This document shows, one piece after another, positions 1 to 12,060 of a stretch of 64,000 nucleotides of DNA. The stretch covers positions 153,715,047-153,779,046 of the forward strand of contig OZ023265.1 of assembly GCA_964006375.1 (NCBI GenBank). The letters are read 5' to 3'. This DNA is from Tillus elongatus. Its lineage: Eukaryota > Arthropoda > Insecta > Coleoptera > Cleridae. Both the position numbers and the translations under genes were made by a program. Positions within the stretch are counted from its first letter, which is position 1. Each line of letters starts with the position of its first letter. The notes under the pieces are model-generated. The model ran no database searches, was not told the origin of the DNA, and saw only the letters and a list, made by a program, of their open reading frames with translations.

Positions 1-452
1 AGAAATGCCAACAAGTGAAAAGGACTCATTACTTTGAATAACTTGGTTATTCATTGTGATGGGTCTAGGGCTGGTGTATATCTTATGAGATAGAAGGCAA
101 AACTGAGATTTGGTGGAGTTGAATTGTACAAGATTTCTACTTCCCCAGTCCAATATTTTTTGGAGATCCACAGAGACAGAACCTTCCATGAGTCTGCGAT
201 CCTCATCTAATTGGGCTAAAGAGTCAGGCTCAGAATATTGTATATTTGTGTGGAGGGTGCTATCGACGGCGTAACTGTGAACTGGGTTGGATGTGCTGGA
301 GAGGAGGTCATTGAAGTGAAGAAGAAACAAAGTAGGGGCTAAAGCTTAACCTTGACAGACTCCTGCATTAATCGAATACAGTTTAGAGGAAGGGCCATCC
401 ACGACAACAGATATGCTGCGGTTGAAGAGGAGATTTGCTGTCCAGGTACAGA
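1..452 (-). pseudogene. non-LTR retrotransposon RT fragment
   Basis: The reverse complement matches 55,490-55,940 segment by segment and belongs to the same LINE family, so it covers the end of the RT palm and the start of the thumb. A readable stretch is LDWGSRNLVQFNSTKSQ. The catalytic YADD box seen at 55.67 kb is YAVD here, so the copy is dead. It runs off the left edge of the window, and the homology stops near base 452. The family reading rests on comparison within the window. Confidence 0.8.
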
Positions 453-1101
453 TTATTATTCTTAAAATTCATAGTAAAGCACCTCACTTATAAAAAAAGA
501 TTCGCGTAGTAATGAACTATTTATATACATTGAATATTTAGTAGTTTCTTTTCTTTACTTTATTTTGCTTTTTTAAACAACTTGTTAACAACAAGTGACC
601 AAGCTTCATATAAATCACTTTACATTGTTGTCACCACGCAAGGAAGTCATTTGTTAAGTATACTTTGCATTTCGCAAATTGAAAGTTAATTGCAAAATTG
701 AATAGATGTAATGAAGAATTATAGTGACAACCCTAGAGGGGGCGCTTTTTGCTTCGGCTATGAATGTTACGCCAGTAGTTCATGATGGCGTGATTGGATA
801 TTTTGCAAGTCATTAAAATAAATGCGTGCCCGATGTAACCACGTCAATACAATCATCTTTTACATGGACTTAATAATATTGCATGTTCCAGATGCATACT
901 ATTATTATCGACGTTTCTTCATTTCTCATTTGCATTTTTATTACCATTATTACGTAAAATCGCAAAATGTCATGCATATTCCTAAACGACTTATTTATGA
1001 CTTCTTTTGTTATCGCAAGCTGCAAAAGAAGTTTAAAAATGTTTTGTATTAAATTAAAGTGATCTTGGTCTTTGAATATTACTAAACATCACAAGTGTAT
1101 A
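453..1101. other. AT-rich stretch, nothing recognised
   Basis: No coding similarity, tandem repeat or element end was recognised. One ORF of 76 codons (822-1052) is rich in Tyr, Phe and His and looks like chance translation of AT-rich DNA. Confidence 0.5.
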
Positions 1102-1103
1102 TA

Positions 1104-3008
1104 GGGTGGCGCATTGAAAACGAAACAGACCGATTTGCGTCCAGAGAATTGTTTTTTTAAAAGCGCTGAAACACGTCAATTTTAATATTGAGGAGGACAT
1201 GTTTTGACATAAAACTCAACTTTGTCACATCAACCCCTTAAGGGTGGTGATAACAAATCTTATGTTTTAGATAGGGAATATGGGTCGAGTGTTACATCAT
1301 TTGAAAGCTCTTTCTTTTCTGAATTCAGCACACTAATTTTTTTGGAAGTTTTATCAACTCGTTTCAAAATTATTCACAGTTGAAAATGCAAAAACGCATT
1401 TCACTTATTCCGATAAGAAATGTGCTGATAGTCAATGTTTTGTTGGTTTGTAAACAAAAAATTGACCATCAGAACATTTCTTATCGGAATGAGAGAAATG
1501 CGGTTTATTATTTTAGTTTATCGGTCGGTTAGATACTTGATAGTACTACCGAAAATTAATTTCACAATGGTGTATTCTGTAGAAGAAAGAGTTGATATAA
1601 TTACTCATTTTTTCAAAAATGATGAGCGTGCCAACCGTACCGCAAATTTGTTTAATGAACGACATCCGAACAGACATGTTAACAGAAAGTAGATTTTGGA
1701 GTTAGTTGCAAAGTTTAGACAAAGTGGTTCAGTAGCCAACAAAAAAACGTGATCCTGAACGTGAATTTCCAGTTAGAAATGAGACTACTGAGATTGAAAT
1801 TTTAGGAAAAATTGCTGCAGACCCAACTTTGAACACGAGAAAATTGGCCACTGTTTCAAACATCAAAAGAAGAACTATTCAGCGAATATTGAAGCATCAT
1901 AAATTTCACCCGTATAAAATTCATCTTGTACAACTAAATGAAGATGATTTTGATCGGCGGCTGGAGTTTTGTGAAGTTATAACGAATAGCTGATAACTGG
2001 AACTTTCTGTTCAATATCTGTTTTTCAGACGAGTATACCTTTTTATTAAACTCTACAGCCAATCGTCATAATTGTCGTTATTGGGCAGATAATAATCCAA
2101 GAAATTTTCACGATGTCCACGCTCAAACTCCAAAGAAATTGAATGCCTGGGCTAGCATTTTTGGAGACCATTCAATCGGACCAAATTTTCTTGATGGAAA
2201 TTCGAGTGGCGAAACGTCTTTGGAGTTACTAGAAGATATCGTTTACCCTCTACTAATTGAAAATGTTGAAAATCATGATCGCAATCAAGAAAATCAATTA
2301 GTGTTTCAACAAGATGAAGCTCCTCCGCATTTTTTACAACGTGTTAGGGAGTTTTTGAACAGAGAGTTTTCAGGACAATGGATTGGGTGTAAAGGTGCTA
2401 TTGAGCGGCCATCTAGATCACCGGATTTAAATCTTTTAGACTTCTTTCTATGGGGCTATTTAAAGAGTAGAATTTAGGCAACAGAACCAGAGTCTCTGGA
2501 GGAATTACGACGACGCATTGTTGAAAAATATGCTCTAATAGCGCCACAAATGCTCCAGAATGTCAGAGCTCGTTTTGAACAAAATTTGTACTTTTGTATG
2601 GAAGCTGGTGATCAACAATTTGAACACTTACTTAACTGGATAAACATTCTTGAACGTTTGATTTTGTTTTTTAATTTTTTTAACGAAAAATTGACTAATT
2701 AGTGCATTTCTTATCACAATTAATGAAATACGTTCCTAATTTTTAAACGAGTTGATATAACTCCAAAAAAAAATTAATGTGCTGAATTCAGAAAAGAAAG
2801 AGCTTTCAAATTATGTAACATTCGACCCATGTTCCCTATTTAAAATATAAGGATTGTTATCACCACCCTTAAGGGGTTGATGTGACAAAATTGGGTTTTA
2901 TGTCAAAGCATGTCCCCCTCAATATTAAAAGTGACGTGTTTCAGTGTTTCTTAAAAAAATAATATCTCTGGACGCAAATCGGTCTGTTTCGTTTTCAATG
3001 CGCCACCC
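1104..3008 (+). mobile_element. Tc1/mariner-superfamily transposon with long TIRs
   Basis: The element starts with GGGTGGCGCATTG and ends with its complement, and is flanked by TA on both sides (1102-1103, 3009-3010), the Tc1/mariner target duplication. The terminal inverted repeats are unusually long: the left arm can be followed from 1104 to about 1440 and the right arm from about 2685 to 3008, with scattered mismatches. Between them lies one decayed transposase. The right flank is the 3' end of an HLE. Confidence 0.85.
1567..2700 (+). pseudogene. Tc1/mariner-superfamily transposase, broken
   Basis: Reading starts at the ATG of MVYSVEERVDIITHFFKND, an N-terminal helix-turn-helix region. 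A TAG at 1690 and a frameshift near 1745 interrupt it. Further on are a second helix-turn-helix segment (RKLATVSNIKRRTIQRIL) and a DDE-type domain. Its pieces are FSDEYTF near 2025, QQDEAPPHF near 2310 (the usual G after the second Asp is E) and RSPDLNLLDFFLWGYLKS near 2415-2470. A stop at 2475 precedes a recognisable C-terminus. The DDE blocks resemble the IS630/Tc1/mariner group whose proteins carry a DUF4817-type N-terminus; this is from memory of motifs. It cannot make a functional protein. Confidence 0.8.
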
Positions 3009-3011
3009 TAT

Positions 3012-3121
3012 GTCGGTTATACTGGTATCCAAGTTTGATGTCTGCTTTCGTTAAACAAACACATATTAAAAACATTTTTATGGAAATTCACTACCATAAC
3101 GCACTTGCTGCATCCAGCCTT
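3012..3121 (+). repeat. HLE-C 3' end fragment
   Basis: The stretch matches the last ~110 bp of full HLE-B/C copies such as 62,585-62,696 and ends in the hairpin-bearing AACGCACTTGCTGC sequence. Its left end is the TA next to the transposon at 1104-3008. Confidence 0.7.
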
Positions 3122-3565
3122 TTTATTTTTCATGCTCACTCAATTAACATTTATGCCAGAACAACATGGCAACAAATTGTCTGAGAATTGGCCATTTCAA
3201 GCTTTGTACTATGTGAATTAGATTCGAGCACACCACGTGGACGACTGGTTGATCCTCATAAGCTCTGCTAATAAGTCTATTGTATAATCCAACAAATTGC
3301 ACTGGGATGCATGTTCCACGTACCACATACTTGCAGATTCTGTTTAATGAGTAGTTTGATATATGACCTTGTATAACAGATCTTGTTACATTTGAGTTAT
3401 TGTTGGGTAGAGTATGTTGCACTGATCCGTACAGTATTGGAAATCTGGTTGACATTATGTAAGATAAATCAGCACAAGTTGATAAATTGTCTATGAAACT
3501 TGAACAAGATTATAAATTATTGGTCCTGTGCGATGCAGCACTGAGATTTAAGCATTTAAAAGTGC
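3122..3565. other. unassigned AT-rich DNA
   Basis: A minus-strand ORF of 103 codons (3144-3455) has no recognisable domain. Nothing else was seen. Confidence 0.4.
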
Positions 3566-3569
3566 GGGA

Positions 3570-3932
3570 CGACTGCCGTGCAAAAGTAAAACCTAGTAAC
3601 TCGAGTTACTTGGTTTTACTTCTGTCTCAATATTCCGATTGCCTGTAACGACCTCTATCTGTAGCTATTTTACGTTTGTAAATAGGCCTTGTCTTTACGA
3701 AGATATTTAGTGTTGCTTTATAGTAATCTGACTTATATTTAAATCTCTTCTGCACTAAGGCGACTTACTTGGCAAATTTGTCTCTTGTTTGGATCGCAAT
3801 AAGAATTACCACAATATAAAGAAGTAAATCTAGTGTACAATAGTTAGCTCAATAATTTCCTTAGGTGAAATGCGCAACTAGTGTAAATTTAAAAAAAGAA
3901 ATTAAATTACGAAAGTAAAACCAAGTAACTCG
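3570..3932. repeat. GTAAAACC-AGTAACTC repeats, left cluster
   Basis: A 32-bp segment at 3571-3602 is repeated in inverted orientation at 8480-8511 with about two mismatches. It runs into an imperfect palindrome (AAAACCTAGTAACTCGAG and its complement). A third copy, GTAAAACCAAGTAACTCG, lies at 3915-3932. The arrangement resembles terminal plus subterminal repeats of a DNA transposon. Confidence 0.45.
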
Positions 3933-4613
3933 TGTTTCCGTATAATATAAGGAGAGAAATGAACTATGTAACGGTTTAAATTGGATAGCTAAACATCTAA
4001 GCTAATTTGGACGTATTTGTGGTTCCTCCCCTGCTTTGTAAAAAGAATTATTGGCGACAACTGTGGTTAATTCTTCTGGATACCCCTCGTATAATGTATC
4101 GAATTTAGATCTTTCGTAAATTATTTATATTTGTATTACCCCTGGTATATCGGGCCGGCTTACACGCTTGCGTGACGTGGCCGTAGTTCGGAAAGGGTCC
4201 GCATGTTGAAGAGGATAGATGGCTGGAGACGTATGTGATGCGAGAGAGAGCGAAGGATGGGGCAGCACCTGTGTTTTCGAGTCGGAGATATGAATGTGCT
4301 GGAAGTTTCGAGAGAGATTTCGTTGGTAATTTGTGGAGTTAACACGTGGTTCCGTCTGAGGAGCAAGTTTTGGATATTAAGTATCCTCCCTTGTGGGTTT
4401 TGTTGCTCTCAGAATTTAATCTGCAGTCTTTCTGGTTATGTCGTAATGTACGGATTTAGTGCCGAAGGCTGTGGAGAGACCCGTTTAGGGGATTTAAGGA
4501 CCACATTTATCGTATCCCGTTGTGGAATTTCGTTTCCCTCTCTGGAGGTAAGAAATCATTCTCTCTCTTAACTGTAACACCTTTAGCATCCCGTTACTTG
4601 TTGTTTTTAGGGT

Positions 4614-4895
4614 TCAAGTACCGGCTAGCGTCTCCAAGTACCGACTAGCGTCTTCAAGTACCGGCTAGCGTCTCCAAGTACCGACTAGCGTCTTCAAGTA
4701 CCGTTTAGCAATTTCAAGTACCGACTGGATTTTCCTTGTACCGGAGATATTATCCAAGTACCGGCTAGCGTTTCCTTGTACCGGCTAGCGTTTCCTTGTA
4801 CCGGCTAGGGAGATTTGCTTGTACCGGCTGGATAGTCCTTGTGCAGGATAGATTTACCTTGTATCGGCTGGAGTATTCCAAGTACCGGCTGACAT
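4614..4895. repeat. 20-bp minisatellite
   Basis: About 14 tandem units of 20 bp with consensus CAAGTACCGGCTAGCGTYTC. The first four are nearly identical and alternate GGCT with GACT, while later units drift (CTTGTACCGGCTAGCG) and change length slightly. It is more GC-rich than its surroundings. No coding role is apparent. Confidence 0.9.
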
Positions 4896-6470
4896 TATTG
4901 TATTGGGCGATATCTTTGGTAAATTCACGTCCCGTAAATTTGGAGTGGAAAAGTCTCGCATGGCTGAGCGAATTCTTATGTACCGAACAAAGTATATGGA
5001 TATTGAATTAAATGGAGAATTGAATTAAGATCTCAGTGAGAAGGTCTTCCCTTTCGTCGTCGCATTGTTCCCGTGGTTGCATTATTCCCGTGGTTGCAGT
5101 CCCGTATCCCGAGAGGCCTTGACTTGGTTTGGAAATTGCTGGTAATTAGATGGCCTAGAAGTCCAGGAATTCAAGTAAGAATTTTCCGTTTTGTGATAGC
5201 GTATAAAGTGATAAGAGACAATCTTGATAAGGTACATTTTTAAATATTCATCTGTGTTAAGTTTAATAAAATCAAACCGAATTTATTTATTTCAACTTCA
5301 CTAAATGTGGTACAGATTTTTATAAGACCATTATTCATATAATTGCTTCACTTTTGATAGTACCATTAGTTGTCACATATTGTTAGCGTTAGTCAAGCTT
5401 TTTGATTACTTTTTGGGACTTGATCTTCAATCAAGCCACTTACCATACTTATCATGTAATTAAGTAATATTTGGGGAAAATAATTTGTGAGCTTTGCGTG
5501 CACGAAAAGTGGAATTTTCCGTAGAACAACTATATTTGTAGTACCTTCATAAATATCCATTAAAGATCTTGTTATTTGGTAGTAGGCCATTTCTGTGATA
5601 TTATAGAGACTTATTTATTTTTATTTGTTACTTTAGATCAGAATTTTAAAACAACTTTTAATAGATTTCTGTATGCCAAGGAAGCGTAATAAAAGCCCTT
5701 ATTTTATCATATTTTAGGTGTTTTGGTTTTGTGTGTTTGTGTTTTCTTTTCAGGACTGTTGATAGATTAGATCATTACCGCTATCTTTATTCGTGGGTCT
5801 ATGAGACCATACCGTTCCGAAATTTAGTTTGTGTTATCGTAATTACATCTTCCTTGTAGCTTCCTGTGCTCGATTGTGGTTGGCTATAGTTGCCAGTGTG
5901 ATCCAAGAGTTCTTGGTTGTGTTGGATCTGGGCAAGGAAGCATATTTTGTGAACATCTTGTTAGAATATCCGGGAGTGGAGGTTAAACAATCAAGTGGCG
6001 CCCCTAATTAAGATCTTATTTTAACCACGCCCATCTCCACTGTATAAAAGCTGGCGGCCCTCTAACTTCCCGGTAACTTAGCTTATGCCAATGACAAATT
6101 AGATTTGTTGATAGGTCAGGAATTATTTGAGCATTTGTCGTCTGGTATAAAAGGAAGCGCGGCGGCGTCATAACTATTAATATAAAGTAAGGAGATTTCG
6201 CAGTTGCGTTTTGGTGGGCTTAAACTATAGCAAGTCTGTTTACACGCCTGCCGGCGGCTCTGTGGTCTTCCCAGCATTACTTTTAAATACTTTGGACCCG
6301 GTCATAGTTTCATGAAAGCGGATTCCATGCATGGTTAAATAGATAAAAAATTAAAAGAAAAACTAAAGAAGTTTAAGATTATGAAGATTTTGAGACGTCA
6401 AACAAGAATACCCTGTTGAAGCTGAAGATTTCCATGAATTTAAAAATGAATGTGTTCAAAGAAAAAAATA
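4896..6470. other. unassigned region with TATA-like boxes
   Basis: No protein domain was recognised. TATAAAA occurs at about 6042 and again at about 6145 next to GC-richer DNA, and TGGCGCCCC at 5996 resembles the start of a retroviral-type primer-binding site. An LTR element remnant is possible, but no second LTR or gag/pol trace was found. Confidence 0.2.
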
Positions 6471-6477
6471 GAACGCG

Positions 6478-7281
6478 AAATGGTTTGGTTCTTAACACGC
6501 GGAAGACTGAAATGCTTCTTTTTCTCCGGTGGGTGTGCATCCGAATCTAAGCCTATATGTGAGATCTGATAACGGTTCAATAAGACAGGGCACGTCTGTA
6601 AAGTTTTTGGGGATCCATCTGGATTCTAACTTATCATGGGACGTCCATGTGGTGGCCTCTCTTGCATCTAGGAATTATGCGTTGCTGCAGCTGAGGGATT
6701 CCTTGAGTACTCAGGCGTTGTTGATGTGCTACTATGGTAGTATCAACTGTCTCCTGACATATGGTTTGCTGTGTTGGGCGGCTGTGTGCATCTGAGGAGG
6801 GTTCTGTTGATGCTGAAGAGAATTGTCCGCACCATGTTTGGCCTGCCGTCTTCCGCATCTTGTAGACCATTATTTATACGGTATGGCATTTTAACAGTGA
6901 CGTGCCTATATATGCTTGAGGCACTTTGCTATGTCAGAAAAAATATTGCAATTTTTAGTACCTGTGGTAATATTACAGTGTATGAAACAAGACATGCTAA
7001 AGATTTGTATGTTCCCCCTTATAGGATCGAATAGATTAATTGGGGACCTCGAAACACTGCAATACGCTTATATAATCATTTACCTGACAGCGTCAAAAAT
7101 TTGAGCAGCCTCGGGCAATTTAAGCTTGCTTTAAAGTCGTTTTTTAGAGGGCATTCTTTTTATTCTGTGGAGGAATATTTTAATTTTAAATTTTAGCGTT
7201 GATAAGCTGTTTTTTGTGTTTCGAATATTTCCGATATCTTCTAAAGATCTATGAAGCAATTCTAATAAATAAATAAATAAA
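6478..7281 (+). pseudogene. non-LTR retrotransposon 3' fragment with AATA tail
   Basis: The reading starts with NGLVLNTRKTEMLLF, then after a frameshift VKFLGIHLDSNLSWDVHV. After another shift it continues with LRRVLLMLKRIVRTMFGLP and ends with RLYNHLPDSVKNLSSLGQF-like sequence near 7070-7130. These are the RT thumb and C-terminal blocks of non-LTR retrotransposons. An (AATA)n run at 7264-7281 is a plausible 3' tail, which sets the strand. The copy is 5'-truncated and has at least three frame breaks, so the clade cannot be fixed. Confidence 0.7.
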
Positions 7282-8222
7282 CTCAATCAAATGAAATGCG
7301 TCCAATTTAGAAAGAGGTCGAAAAAGATACATTATAAATGTGATTTTGCAAATCAATGTTGTGAGATTTGATTTGCCACATTCTGAAAATATACAGTGCA
7401 ATATAGGAATAAACTCTAAAAAAAGTACCATATTAAAATTTCCCTATATGTCACCGAGAAAGCACTTTTATTGTAAAAACCTGGCTTCTGCAGAATACAT
7501 ATAAGATTTCGGAAAAGTGTCAACTACTACTGAATAATGACAAAATATATAAAAATTCTTCTATCGTATGCAATTTTTTTTAATGACATATATGTATTTT
7601 TGGTAAGTATACTTTTGCAACTATCTGTCTCATATTTCGCTTAAAATTTTTAATAAAATGACAAACAATGAAATAGTTGCCATTTCTTAATAGAACCATC
7701 CACAACCACTTGCTTGTAAACATGTTCAATTAATTTTTATTTTTTTTATGAATTCCGTGGCGCTTGTCTAAATGTTAAACTGACAAGTTATGCGTTTTAA
7801 AAATAGACGTTCTCATATCTTGAGCCATTATCATTGCACTATTAAAACAGATCCTTACAGACAATGAGTAGCATTGAACTTATCCAGGTTTGTCTTTTAT
7901 AATTATTTATTATTTATAAGTGTTAATATTGAAAGGTTTGTGGTACCCTTTAGTGTAAAGTTGACGATGTTTAAGACTCGTGTTTTAATAGGTAAGCTAA
8001 TTGGATAATATAATATACATGTTACTGATAGAAAATAAACATTGCATCATTGAAGAAAATATTATGAGGTTATATAAAGCAACTCAAGTTAAGTGATTTT
8101 ACCTAAGGATAAATAGGTTTTTAATTACCACAATCCCTACATACTTAAATGAAGAATTGATTTTATAGATTTAAAAAAAACGGACGTCGCCTTGCTTGCT
8201 TTTTCACTTGTAAAACAGGTGG
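7282..8222. other. AT-rich stretch, nothing recognised
   Basis: No ORF of interest, tandem repeat or element terminus was found here. Confidence 0.45.
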
Positions 8223-8511
8223 CTAGCGGAAGAGAAAAATCGGCAAGTGGACTTACTGGTTTTTACTATTGTAATATGGTGAAGTTTGAATTACCAAGTA
8301 ACTTTAAATTTGTGATAAACATTTTAATTGAAAAATTTAAAAAAGTACCCAATATTCATAAAGAGCAGTGAAAACTTTATCTGATCTGCGGGAAATTGAA
8401 TTAATTGTGGTTAATGAAAAAATATCTTCAATCGAAATATAACAACTTTGGACTTCCCTACTGAAAAGTTACAAATTAAGAGTTACTAGGTTTTACTATT
8501 GCACGGCAGAC
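8223..8511. repeat. GTAAAACC-AGTAACTC repeats, right cluster
   Basis: This is the inverted partner of the 3.57-kb cluster. The 32-bp arm is at 8480-8511, and a diverged copy (reverse complement CAATAGTAAAAACCAGTAAG) lies around 8250-8270. Confidence 0.4.
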
Positions 8512-8880
8512 GAAGCAAGTGCGTAATTGAAGCGAATTTTCGTAAAAATGTTTTTGATGGCAAATACGTCTGGTTTTTAAAAGGATATTTGGTAAGCAAT
8601 ATATAGTAGTAATAATGTACCATATTTTAATAAAATGGTTTTGTTTCAAAAAGTATAAAAAGTTTTAGAAAATAAACTTCAAAATTGTCACAAAAACTGC
8701 TCCATTTTTCCTGGCCAAAGAACCTCTTCAAGCTATTTACACATCTGCCAAGATATCATTATTCACAAACAGCTTTATGACGAAAATTAAACAACTTTTT
8801 AAAATGAAAATTTGCAAACAATTTCTTTTACAAAAAATCACCTTTTCTTTACAAAAATTGGCTTCAGTAATATTACACTC
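8512..8880 (-). repeat. diverged HLE-C relative
   Basis: It begins with GAAGCAAGTGCG in place of the usual GACGCAGCAAGTGCG and continues colinearly with the repeat at 52,925-53,270. Both share CTGCCAAGATAT and ATTATTCACAAAC blocks absent from younger HLE-C copies, so the pair forms an old subfamily. Confidence 0.6.
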
Positions 8881-9899
8881 AATCATATTTTTCACAAAAA
8901 TTCGTCAACCCTTTTTACAATAACTTACTAAACATTTATTATTAATTACCAACATTTTGCAAACATCTTACAAAAAATTATTTCTATAGAAACACTAAAA
9001 AAAATTGCTGCGAAAACCTTTCAAATTTATACAGTCTTTGAGAGCGCTTGTATACTACTTACCAAGTTTTCCTCCAGTTAGTTATAGGTTATATTACTTA
9101 AAAAGTCATTTCCTTTGATAATTACTAACACAAATCACAATTCTGTCAACACTCAGCCTATACTTATTCCTTAAACGAAAAATCCATACGTCTATTTTTG
9201 ATAGCCATAAACTGTTCTAAAACTCTTTCATCAAAGTTCGGTATTTCAAACACAAAGTCCCTGTTTATTGCCAACATTACTAGCGCATCAAGTCGATCAT
9301 TCGACATGCTATTCATGGGGATCTAATCTATCGTAGCTATATTCCTTCTACTAACAATATATTTTAGACTATACTTAATTATCTTTGTTTCAATTACGTA
9401 ATATTTTGCTGTATAGGTATAAATCAGTAATAACATTGCTTTAAAAAAGAGAATGCGGTCCTGGCGATAAAATGAGCGATTACGCCTGTGATTCGAGAAC
9501 AGCATAACTGTATGCAGAGTCCCGCTCTGGTCCGTTAAGATGGAGCGATGTGGGCAAGGTAAAATATTATATTCTTACAACATCAAAGGGCCACCCTACA
9601 AGATTCAGTGCTGGGTCTTATTATACTGCGCTGCAAGTGTGGAATTTTAAATCGCACAACGGCATTGCTTATTCGGTCGTTTTTGACGAAAATAGTCGAT
9701 TATTTCGCATTGAAGTTTCCCATTTAGGTAGAGCGCCGAAGAATACACACCGACGAAGGACTGTGTATACGGATGTATATAACGTCGGCAATCATTAACA
9801 CAATATACTTCTTCTGATTCTGTATTAATGGCTGCCGACTCTGCTCCTCGATATACTAATTTTGTTTGTGTAGAATGCAGGAGGTAAAAAAATAAAAAT
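8881..9899. other. AT-rich stretch, nothing recognised
   Basis: Two short opposite-strand ORFs overlap at 9550-9961. Neither has a recognisable domain. Confidence 0.4.
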
Positions 9900-9989
9900 T
9901 TATCAAAACAAAGCATAGCAAAAATATTATTTTTCCCCGGCAGGCGGCAGTGCGCGCGCACGGGCGCACTTATTGAGGAGCCGCCCCTG
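9900..9989 (-). repeat. possible hAT terminus
   Basis: The reverse complement starts CAGGGGCGGCTCCTC, the style of terminus found in hAT transposons, followed by a GC-rich stretch. No matching inverted end or 8-bp target duplication was found. Confidence 0.25.
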
Positions 9990-10849
9990 ATTGCATCATG
10001 TGCGTAGCTGTATCATCAGGTATTGCATCACCGTTATTGATTCATTTGTTAGGTATATAGGTATAGGACAATTTCGCCCATACAGTTAGTTAGTCGCTAA
10101 CAACAGCTGCTGAATTTTGTTGCCAAAATATGTATCTGCGCATACCTCTCTGTTATTATTTTGTGATTTTTAAAGTGATTCTGCTTTTTGTTCAAAACAT
10201 TTGTGTGAAAATTCGATACCATAACGTACTTGCAGTGTTGTTTTTTTTACTTTAGTTTTAACTAAAGTTAAAATCATTGTTACATGGTAACGTTAAGAGT
10301 ATAAATTATCTTGTATTTTACTAGAAAGTCATTCATAAATTTTTTTAAACCGGCCAAACGTTAAGTATACATAATTATATGTTGAACATAACTGAGTACA
10401 ATGGCTCAATTCCACATACGTCCACCGCCGAAGGCGAAAAGCGAAAAGTGTAAAAACGACTATAAATAATACCACAAGAGCATAAAATAATAAGGCAGTG
10501 GACTTTAATCTCCAGTGTATCATCCTTTTCTTGTTAATAGCAGTTGCAAGCGGGAAGTTGTGCATCATTTCATAATGGTAATATGCGAGCTTTGGACATT
10601 CGGCGAACAAAAGGCACTTAGTGTTCCAGGGAGAATAAATTTCTCGTACTTATGTTATTGCTGTCTTTAAAAGGGCTATTTGAAATCGCATGAGTATTTA
10701 TTTATTATAAGTAACCACATAAGGCAGAATTTAAACCGCTGTGACTTTGGCGTAATGTGAGCTTTTGGTCGTATCTTCTTACAGTATATTAAGGAGATCT
10801 TGCAATACTGAGTTATTGTTTTGCATATTAAACTGAAGATTGGGGCGCT
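9990..10849. other. unassigned AT-rich DNA with a short HLE scrap
   Basis: Bases 10,195-10,240 retain a decayed HLE 3' end (GAAAATTCGATACCATAACG). An imperfect 20-bp palindrome, ACTTTAGTTTTAACTAAAGT, lies just after it. The rest holds nothing recognisable. Confidence 0.45.
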
Positions 10850-11910
10850 TTAGCTTTATCAACATTTTAAATACTTGTATGGAAAGTGACTCTAAGCATC
10901 TTCTTTTGTGTTTTTGGAATCACGAAAATAACAATCGTAATTTACTTGGGCAACCCGCTATCGCTTATTTATTGCAGACCTTTTTATTAGTAGATTTGAA
11001 ACGGATCTTGAAAGTGAAAGTGAGTATTTTTCTAGAGTGTTTTTTCGTTACGTGGATGATATTTTGCAATGGTTAACACAAGAATTTGCAGGATAGAAGA
11101 TTTTATGGCCAAATTTAACAATAAATTTGATTCAGTAAAATTTACACACGAATTGGAAGTTAGTATTAAATTGCCTTTTCTAGATGTATTAGTTATCAAA
11201 AATAAAGACACTTTAGAATTATGTGCCTATAGAAAGGAGGCCACCACTCTAAGCTACATTCCGAATGACTCACATCATACGTACGTATACAAAATGGCCA
11301 GTCTGATTTTTTTAAACAGGTTAATTAATTTTCGTTTAAGTAAAAGTAGACATACCAAGGAATTAAAGTACATTACGAACGTGTCCGAATATAACGGATA
11401 TACTGCTTGCCTAGTGGATAAATTAATTAACAAACGACTTCTAGAAGAGAGAAAGCCGAAAAAACTTTGTTTGCTTACCATTTGAACCTCGAATCACGAG
11501 GGGTCTGGAGAGCATTTTTATAGAAGCCAATTTGCGGCTAACATTAAAAAAATATATATACTTTAAAAACTTGCTAGGTAACACAAAAGACAAAGAAAGT
11601 ACGGGCAAAATGTCGGAATTATCTTAAATAAGTTGTAAAGATTGTGATCTTAAATACGTCAGACAAATAAAAAGATCAATTGAAATGAGATTCAAAGAAC
11701 ATTTGACGCAGTTATGATACGGTACTACAGATAGATATTCCGTCGCCCGACATATTTGGGATAATAATCACCACGTTAGGAGGAAAATCTAAAATTAATA
11801 AAAAATGTTAGACAACCAGGACAGCTAAACGCATTCGAAAGTATATATATTGCGAAATATAGTAATAATAACAAATCCATAAATATCCCTCCACCGTCTA
11901 TGGGTAGTCC

Positions 11911-12007
<97 letters not shown>

Positions 12008-12060
12008 GCTGCCTTGAACGAGCCCAAGACATGAAACGAGTGTCCTGGTTGTAGTCGTTA
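10850..12060 (+). pseudogene. Penelope-like element, RT plus GIY-YIG remnant
   Basis: In reading order it shows a decayed RT core, the catalytic box FFRYVDDILQW at 11,041-11,073, and the PLE-typical KLPFLDVLVIKNKDTLELCAY block near 11,170-11,230. SYIPNDSHHTYVYKMASL and the rest of the thumb follow. A frame break leads to a GIY-YIG endonuclease remnant around 11,640-11,770 (CKDCDLKYVRQIKRSIEMRF, then SVARHIWDNNHH). In the conserved YVGQT box G is R and T is I, so the nuclease is damaged. The C-terminus (NAFESIYIAKY) runs into a (TA)n tract at 11,915. Sequence after the tract (GAGCCCAAGACATGAAACGA) looks like PLE 3' terminal DNA. 5'-truncated. Confidence 0.8.
11915..12004. repeat. (TA)n tract, 90 bp
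   Basis: An uninterrupted TA run inside the 3' region of the PLE at 10.85-12.06 kb. The minus-strand ORF through it is only Tyr-Ile translation. Confidence 0.95.

Noticed and set aside
4160..4571. Overlapping ORFs of 68 and 104 codons on opposite strands
   Set aside because: No domain, no repeat support, and typical of chance ORFs in a GC-richer patch.
5990..6010. Primer-binding site and LTR end
   Set aside because: TGGCGCC alone is too short, and no matching LTR, gag or pol was found, so it is only mentioned in the regional note.
11776..12027. Long Tyr-Ile ORFs through TA tracts here and at 17.5, 22.0, 25.3, 30.6, 35.7, 37.0, 38.7, 45.5, 46.1 kb
   Set aside because: They are translations of (TA)n, which has no stop codon in two frames per strand; no start context or domain supports them.
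12020..12060. Hammerhead motif after the PLE at 10.85 kb (GAAACGAGTGTC)
   Set aside because: GAAAC and GTC are present, but no CTGANGA strand or stem II can be drawn.
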